This document shows, piece after piece, positions 57,420 through 64,000 of a DNA stretch of 64,000 nucleotides. The notes under the pieces were generated by a model. That model was not told the DNA's origin, searched no databases, and saw nothing but the letters and a program-made list of their open reading frames with translations. The DNA comes from Chloroflexota bacterium (lineage in GTDB: Bacteria > Chloroflexota > Anaerolineae > Caldilineales > Caldilineaceae): contig BOKO01000016.1 of NCBI GenBank assembly GCA_016861025.1, positions 1-64,000 of the forward strand, in the 5' to 3' direction. A program made the position numbers and the translations under genes. The stretch's first letter is position 1, and each line of letters begins with the position of its first letter.

Positions 57420-58421
57420 ATGAAACTGGCGCAGTACGTCGTCCAACGCTTTATCGGCTATCTGTTGGTGCTGTTCATCGGCATCACCATCACCTTTTTT
57501 CTGCCGCGGCTAATGCCGGGCGATCCGATCAATAATTACATCTCACAGGTGCAGGCGCGGGCGGGACAATCGCTTTCCGCCGAAGCTACCCAACAACTGC
57601 GCGATTCGCTGGCGGAACTCTACGGTCTGCAGGGCGACATCTTCACGCAGTACAGGAACTACCTGGCGCGTGTTGTACGCCTGGATTTTGGGCCTTCCTT
57701 CACGTACTATCCAGAGCCGGTTTCCAATATCCTGCTGGATGCGATGCCGTGGACGGCGGGTCTGCTGATCACGACGACATTGCTGTCCTGGCTAATTGGC
57801 AACAGCATCGGTCTGATCGCCGGCTATTTCAACAAGCGGCGTTGGGCAACCATCCTCGAAGTTGTTGGCATCATCTTGTATCCGATCCCGTACTATATTC
57901 TGGCGCTGGTCGTGATCTTGCTGCTCGCCTACTGGATCGCTTTGTTCCCGCTTTCGCCCACCTTTCTCCCCGGCCCGATGACGTGGAACAAGGCTGTGTC
58001 CATCATCTATAACTCCTTCTTGCCCGCGCTGACGCTGATCCTGGCGGGCTTTGGCTGGAATGTGCTGGCCATGAAGGCGCTGGCAGTCGCCACCAAAGAA
58101 GACGCCTACGTGCAATTTGCCCGTCTGAAAGGGACGACCGACCGCACACGCATGACCAATTACGTCTTTCGCAACGCCATGCTGCCACAGATCACGGCGC
58201 TGGTGCTGTCGTTGGGCTTCATTTTCAACGGCGCCATCCAGACCGAGGTGATCTTTTCCTACCCCGGAATCGGCATGACCATGCGCGCTGCGGCCGGCGC
58301 TGGCGACTACAACCTGCTCTATGGCGCCATCATTTTGACGATCTTTTCTGTGGCGACGGCGGCGTTGATTCTTGACCTGATCTATCCGCTATTCGACCCG
58401 CGCATTCGGTTGGGAGGGTGA
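57420..58421 (+). CDS. ABC transporter permease (OppB/DppB-like)
   Basis: The 333-residue membrane protein starts MKLAQYVVQRFIGYLLVLFIGITITFFLPRLMPGDP, the usual OppB-type beginning. It has about six helices and the coupling (EAA) loop KALAVATKEDAYVQFARLKGTTDRTRMTNYVFRNAMLP. It forms the channel with the next permease. ATG 57420 has GAGGA five bases upstream; an earlier ATG at 57408 is possible. Confidence 0.92.
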   Translation: MKLAQYVVQRFIGYLLVLFIGITITFFLPRLMPGDPINNYISQVQARAGQSLSAEATQQLRDSLAELYGLQGDIFTQYRNYLARVVRLDFGPSFTYYPEPVSNILLDAMPWTAGLLITTTLLSWLIGNSIGLIAGYFNKRRWATILEVVGIILYPIPYYILALVVILLLAYWIALFPLSPTFLPGPMTWNKAVSIIYNSFLPALTLILAGFGWNVLAMKALAVATKEDAYVQFARLKGTTDRTRMTNYVFRNAMLPQITALVLSLGFIFNGAIQTEVIFSYPGIGMTMRAAAGAGDYNLLYGAIILTIFSVATAALILDLIYPLFDPRIRLGG

Positions 58422-58426
58422 GCAAG

Positions 58427-59277
58427 ATGAGTCAGCCAACGAAACCGCGCAAATTGCGCAAGTTCAACCTGCGTCTTGCCATCGGCCTCACCATCGTCAC
58501 GATTCTGGCCGCCGGCAGCCTGATTTTGCCCTTTTTCACCTCGGTCGATCCGGCGGCGCAGGGCACCTATCTCAAGAATTTACCGCCCAGCGCCAAACAT
58601 CTGTTGGGCACCAACGCGCTGGGGCAAGATATCTTCTGGTATCTGGTCTTTGCCGTGCGCAACTCGCTGTTGCTGGGCGTCACCGTCAGCATCGGCATCA
58701 CGGCCATTTCGACCTTCCTGGGGTTGAGCGCCGGTTTTATCGGCGGCTGGTATGAGCGCATTGTGGTGGTCTTTATGGACACCTTCATCACGATTCCGGT
58801 GCTGCCGATTCTGATTGTGCTCGGCGCCATTGTGCGCGGCAACACCTCCTTCTTTGTGGTGGCTGCGATTCTCATCGTCTTTGGCTGGGCCTGGAATGCA
58901 CGCACAATCCGCTCGATGGCGCTGACGCTGCGCGAACGCGAGTTCATCAACATGGCGCGCTTCTCCGGCGCCGGGGTGATGCCGATCATTGGGCGGGAAA
59001 TCTTCCCTTACGTCTATGCGTTCATGGTGGTCGGTTTCATCAACACGATTCTCTTCGCCATCAACACCGAGGCGGCGCTGGCGGTGATCGGGCTGTCCAA
59101 CGTGGTGATTCCGACGCTCGGCTCGATCATCTTTTGGGCGCTCAACTACAACGCCATCATGATCGGCCAGCCGCTCTGGATCATCGCCCCCATCGTCACG
59201 ACCGTTGCGCTGTTCCTGGGGTTGTTCCTGACTTCGACGGGCTACAACGAGCTGTTTGCCGAAAGACGAGGTGTTGC

Positions 59278-59281
<4 letters not shown>
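58427..59281 (+). CDS. ABC transporter permease (OppC/DppC-like)
   Basis: The 284-residue protein has an N-terminal cytoplasmic segment (KPRKLRKFNLRLAI), a periplasmic loop with HLLGTNALGQDIFWYLVFAVRNSLLLG typical for OppC-type permeases, and the coupling loop LREREFINMARFSGAGVMPIIGREIFP. ATG 58427 has GGAGG upstream; a GTG at 58418 overlaps the previous stop. It pairs with the upstream permease. Confidence 0.92.
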
Positions 59282-60317
<1,036 letters not shown>

Positions 60318-60321
<4 letters not shown>

Positions 60322-61151
60322 AGACAATTCTCAAAGCACAAGGCTTGAACAAGACCTATCACCTGGGCAGCTTTCCGCGCACGATCAAGGTGCGGGCGCT
60401 CAATGACATCAACCTCACCATCGAAAGCGACGAACCGGTGATCATCAGTCTGGTGGGCGAATCGGGCAGCGGTAAAACGACGCTGGCAAAGGTGATTTTG
60501 CGCCTCGTCCAGCCGTCATCGGGCGCGGTGACGGTGGCCGGACACACGGTCGCCGGCAAGGGCACGCGTCCCAGCCGCACTGAATTCCTGCGCACGGTGC
60601 AGCCGATCTTCCAGAACCCCTTCGAGGCCTTCAGCCAGTATCGCACCGTCGACGCCTATCTGCTGGAAACTGCAACGCGCGTCGCCAGGCTACACAAAGA
60701 TGAGGCCGTGCGGGCGGTCGAGGAGGCGCTGGCGGCCGTCGGTATGCAATACAAGGATGTGCGCGGCAAGTATCCCAACCAGTTTTCGGGCGGCGAGCTG
60801 CAGCGCGCCTCGGTGGCGCGCGCCCTGATCCCGCGTCCGCAACTGATCGTCGCCGACGAGCCGGTGAGCATGATCGACGCCTCGCGGCGCATGATCATCA
60901 TCAACCTTTTCCTGGCGCTCAAACAGGAATTTCAAACCAGCTTTCTCTACATCACCCATGATCTCGCCACCGCCTACTACATTAGCGACTACATCGCAGT
61001 GATGAACAAGGGACGCATCGTCGAGTTTGGCGACGCCAAGCAGGTGCTCTCGCGTCCGCAGCACGAATACACGCAACTACTGCTTGACTCGATCCCGCGG
61101 CTGGATTACCGCTGGGTGGATCGGCGCAATGCATCACCAGGAAAATATTAA
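60318..61151 (+). CDS. ABC transporter ATP-binding protein (OppF/DppF-like)
   Basis: The 277-residue ATPase has Walker A GESGSGKTT, Q-loop PIFQNPFEAFSQYRTV, signature FSGGELQRA and Walker B LIVADEPVSMIDA with the switch histidine in ITHDLA. The usual glutamate after Walker B is present in DEP. It is shorter than OppD and lacks the cysteine extension. A 17-bp hairpin follows before the hydrolase gene. Confidence 0.92.
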
Positions 61152-61178
61152 TCGCCTAATCGAATGCTTGTGTCTCGA

Positions 61179-61237
61179 GTGTTGCATGATTCGTGCTGCG
61201 TGTGGAAATCGTCCAGGCGCCACGAATCACGCAACAC
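61179..61237 (+). repeat. Long hairpin between transporter and hydrolase genes
   Basis: GTGTTGCATGATTCGTG (61179-61195) pairs with CACGAATCACGCAACAC (61221-61237) with one G-U pair across a 25-base loop. It may end the transporter transcript or stabilise it. No T-run follows. Confidence 0.6.
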
Positions 61238-61274
61238 GCACCACGATGACGCCAAGCTGCCAACCAAGGAATGG

Positions 61275-62597
61275 ATGAAGCCGACGATGCTCAAAATCAG
61301 TGAAAATCGCCGTTTTCTGGTGCACGACGATGGCGCGCCCTTCTTCTACCTGGGCGACACGGCCTGGGAACTGCTCCACCGCTGCACCTTCGAGGAGACC
61401 GCCCGCTATCTCGCCGATCGCGCAGCCAAACGCTTCACCGTAATCCAGACGGTGGTGCTCGCCGAGCTGGACGGTCTGCACACGCCCAATCGCAACGGCG
61501 ACCTGCCGCTGATCGACGACGACCCCACGCGACCCAACGAAGCCTACTTCCGCCACGTGGACGCTGTCGTTGAACTGGCGGCCTCGCTGGGGCTGCACAT
61601 CGGCATGCTGCCGACCTGGGGCGACAAGTGGAATCAGAAATGGGGCGTGGGGCCTGAAATCTTCACGCCGGAGAATGCACGCATCTACGGCGAGTTCCTG
61701 GGACGGCGCTACACCAACGCGCCGATCATCTGGATCGTTGGCGGCGACCGCCCCATCGAGAATGAAACGCACCGCCAGATCGTGCGCGCCATGGCGGAGG
61801 GGTTGCGCGCCGGCGACGGTGGTCGCCACTTGATCACGATGCACACGTGGGGGCCGCACAGCACCGCCGAATATGTGCACGATGAACCCTGGCTGGATTT
61901 TCACACCTGTCAGAGCGGCCATGCCCGCAACTCGGCCAACTGGCGCTTTATCGAAGCCGACTACGCGCGCACGCCGACGCGCCCGTGCATGGACGCCGAA
62001 CCCGGCTACGAGGATATGGCGGACAACATTCGCAACCTCGACGGCGGTTATCTCGACGACTGGGACGCGCGCAAGGCGATCTACTGGTCGCTCTTTGCCG
62101 GTGCGCACGGCCACACCTACGGCTGCAACCCCGTCTGGCAGATGTGGACGCCCGGTCGCGACCAGGTGATCCACGCCCGCCGCCCCTGGTATGAAGCCAT
62201 GCACCTGCCCGGCTCCGGCCAGATGCAGCACGCCCGCGCGCTGCTGCAATCGCGCCCCTTCCTCTCGCGCATCCCGGATCAGTCGCTGATCGCGTCGGAA
62301 GTGGGCGAAGGGGCGCATCACGTGCGCGCCACGCGCGACCGCGAAGGTCGCTACGCCATGATCTACATTCCGGCCGGCCCGATCTTCGGCGCGGGCAGTA
62401 TCGAAGTGAACACAGCGCCGCTCTCCGGCGCGCAGCTTGCTGTCTGGTGGTATGACCCACGCATCGGCGTTGCGCGCAGCCTGGGCGTGCTCGACAAAGC
62501 GCCGCGCATGACCTTTGTCCTGCCTCAAGGTGGGCCGGATTGGGTGCTGGTGCTGGATGACGCTGCATGTGCTTTTCCTGCGCCCGGACGCTGGTGA
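61275..62597 (+). CDS. GH140-like glycoside hydrolase (DUF4038, apiosidase family)
   Basis: The 440-residue protein has the DUF4038 TIM barrel of family GH140, whose characterised member releases apiose from pectin side chains, and a C-terminal beta-sandwich. Landmarks are FFYLGDTAWELLHR, the acid/base-type aspartate in WIVGGDRP (D158) and a glutamate in CMDAEPGYED (E242), matching the expected catalytic pair. No signal peptide is visible, so it may act inside the cell on imported oligosaccharides. ATG 61275 has AAGGA upstream. Other substrates are possible. Confidence 0.8.
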   Translation: MKPTMLKISENRRFLVHDDGAPFFYLGDTAWELLHRCTFEETARYLADRAAKRFTVIQTVVLAELDGLHTPNRNGDLPLIDDDPTRPNEAYFRHVDAVVELAASLGLHIGMLPTWGDKWNQKWGVGPEIFTPENARIYGEFLGRRYTNAPIIWIVGGDRPIENETHRQIVRAMAEGLRAGDGGRHLITMHTWGPHSTAEYVHDEPWLDFHTCQSGHARNSANWRFIEADYARTPTRPCMDAEPGYEDMADNIRNLDGGYLDDWDARKAIYWSLFAGAHGHTYGCNPVWQMWTPGRDQVIHARRPWYEAMHLPGSGQMQHARALLQSRPFLSRIPDQSLIASEVGEGAHHVRATRDREGRYAMIYIPAGPIFGAGSIEVNTAPLSGAQLAVWWYDPRIGVARSLGVLDKAPRMTFVLPQGGPDWVLVLDDAACAFPAPGRW

Positions 62598-62648
62598 TCG
62601 ATGGGCAGGCTGACGCAAAGACGCAATGACGCAGAGGTTCGCAAAATG

Positions 62649-62681
62649 ACCTTCCCTGAAGCTCGGAGCTGCTGGGAAGGT
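62649..62681 (+). repeat. Imperfect hairpin related to the one at 53601
   Basis: ACCTTCCCTGAAGCT (62649-62663) and AGCTGCTGGGAAGGT (62667-62681) pair at 13 of 15 positions around a CGG loop. The core CTTCCC-x-GAAGCT is shared with the perfect hairpin at 53601-53634, suggesting a small palindromic repeat family. Confidence 0.6.
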
Positions 62682-62716
62682 GGGCGAACTGCAAAAGGAT
62701 AGAAACGGATAATCGC

Positions 62717-64000
<1,284 letters not shown>

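Overview
The window looks like chromosomal DNA of a Chloroflexota bacterium, probably from the Caldilineae/Anaerolineae group. That placement is inferred from high GC content, Chloroflexi-style gene neighbourhoods (yceD-rpmF-fabD-fabG-nusB-tatBC, a SARP/BTAD regulator, choice-of-anchor surface repeats) and an oligopeptide-type ABC importer used as a sugar transporter. No tRNA, rRNA or CRISPR array was recognised.

Region 1 (1-20.6 kb) is mostly housekeeping. It holds a decayed SpoIIE-type phosphatase, EcsC-like and OsmC-like proteins, and an acyl-CoA ligase. A long leftward block follows: FHA-winged-helix regulator, hemW, coaD, a DivIVA-like coiled coil, yceD, rpmF, fabD, fabG, nusB, tatB, tatC. 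To the right are a membrane-anchored Ser/Thr kinase, an Amt-like protein that has lost both pore histidines, a DUF2723 membrane glycosyltransferase, two uncharacterised genes and endonuclease IV. Several strong promoters, one intrinsic terminator and one Shine-Dalgarno-sequestering hairpin can be read directly.

Region 2 (20.6-50.4 kb, all leftward) is an extracellular contractile injection system (eCIS, phage-tail-like). In transcription order it has a SARP regulator, a 69-aa protein, sheath, tube, a zinc-motif baseplate protein, a low-complexity protein, a DUF4255 cap fused to a LamG-like lectin domain, an AAA+ ATPase, a 95-aa protein, a DUF4157-OmpA-like protein and a DUF4157-caspase/CHAT-like protein. 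These are followed by the CIS tube/LysM/hub proteins, a secreted protein with four ASH-type repeats, spike, PAAR-like tip, gp25, two baseplate-J-like proteins, a gpI-like protein, a DUF6519 fibre and a final cargo-like protein carrying a DUF4157-type N-terminal leader. No tape measure was found. Three spacers carry GA-rich/CT-rich inverted tracts, and a fourth carries a 121-bp-period double repeat. Phased direct repeats between the SARP gene and the first structural gene are a candidate SARP binding site.

Region 3 (50.6-64 kb) is a sugar-utilisation locus. A SorC-family regulator diverges from a split transketolase pair, which is followed by an FGGY kinase, a five-gene Opp/Dpp-type ABC importer, a GH140-like (apiosidase family) hydrolase and a second, frameshifted DUF5060-type hydrolase that runs off the window. 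The combination fits catabolism of the branched pentose apiose from plant cell walls. This is inference; the isomerase the pathway needs is not in the window.
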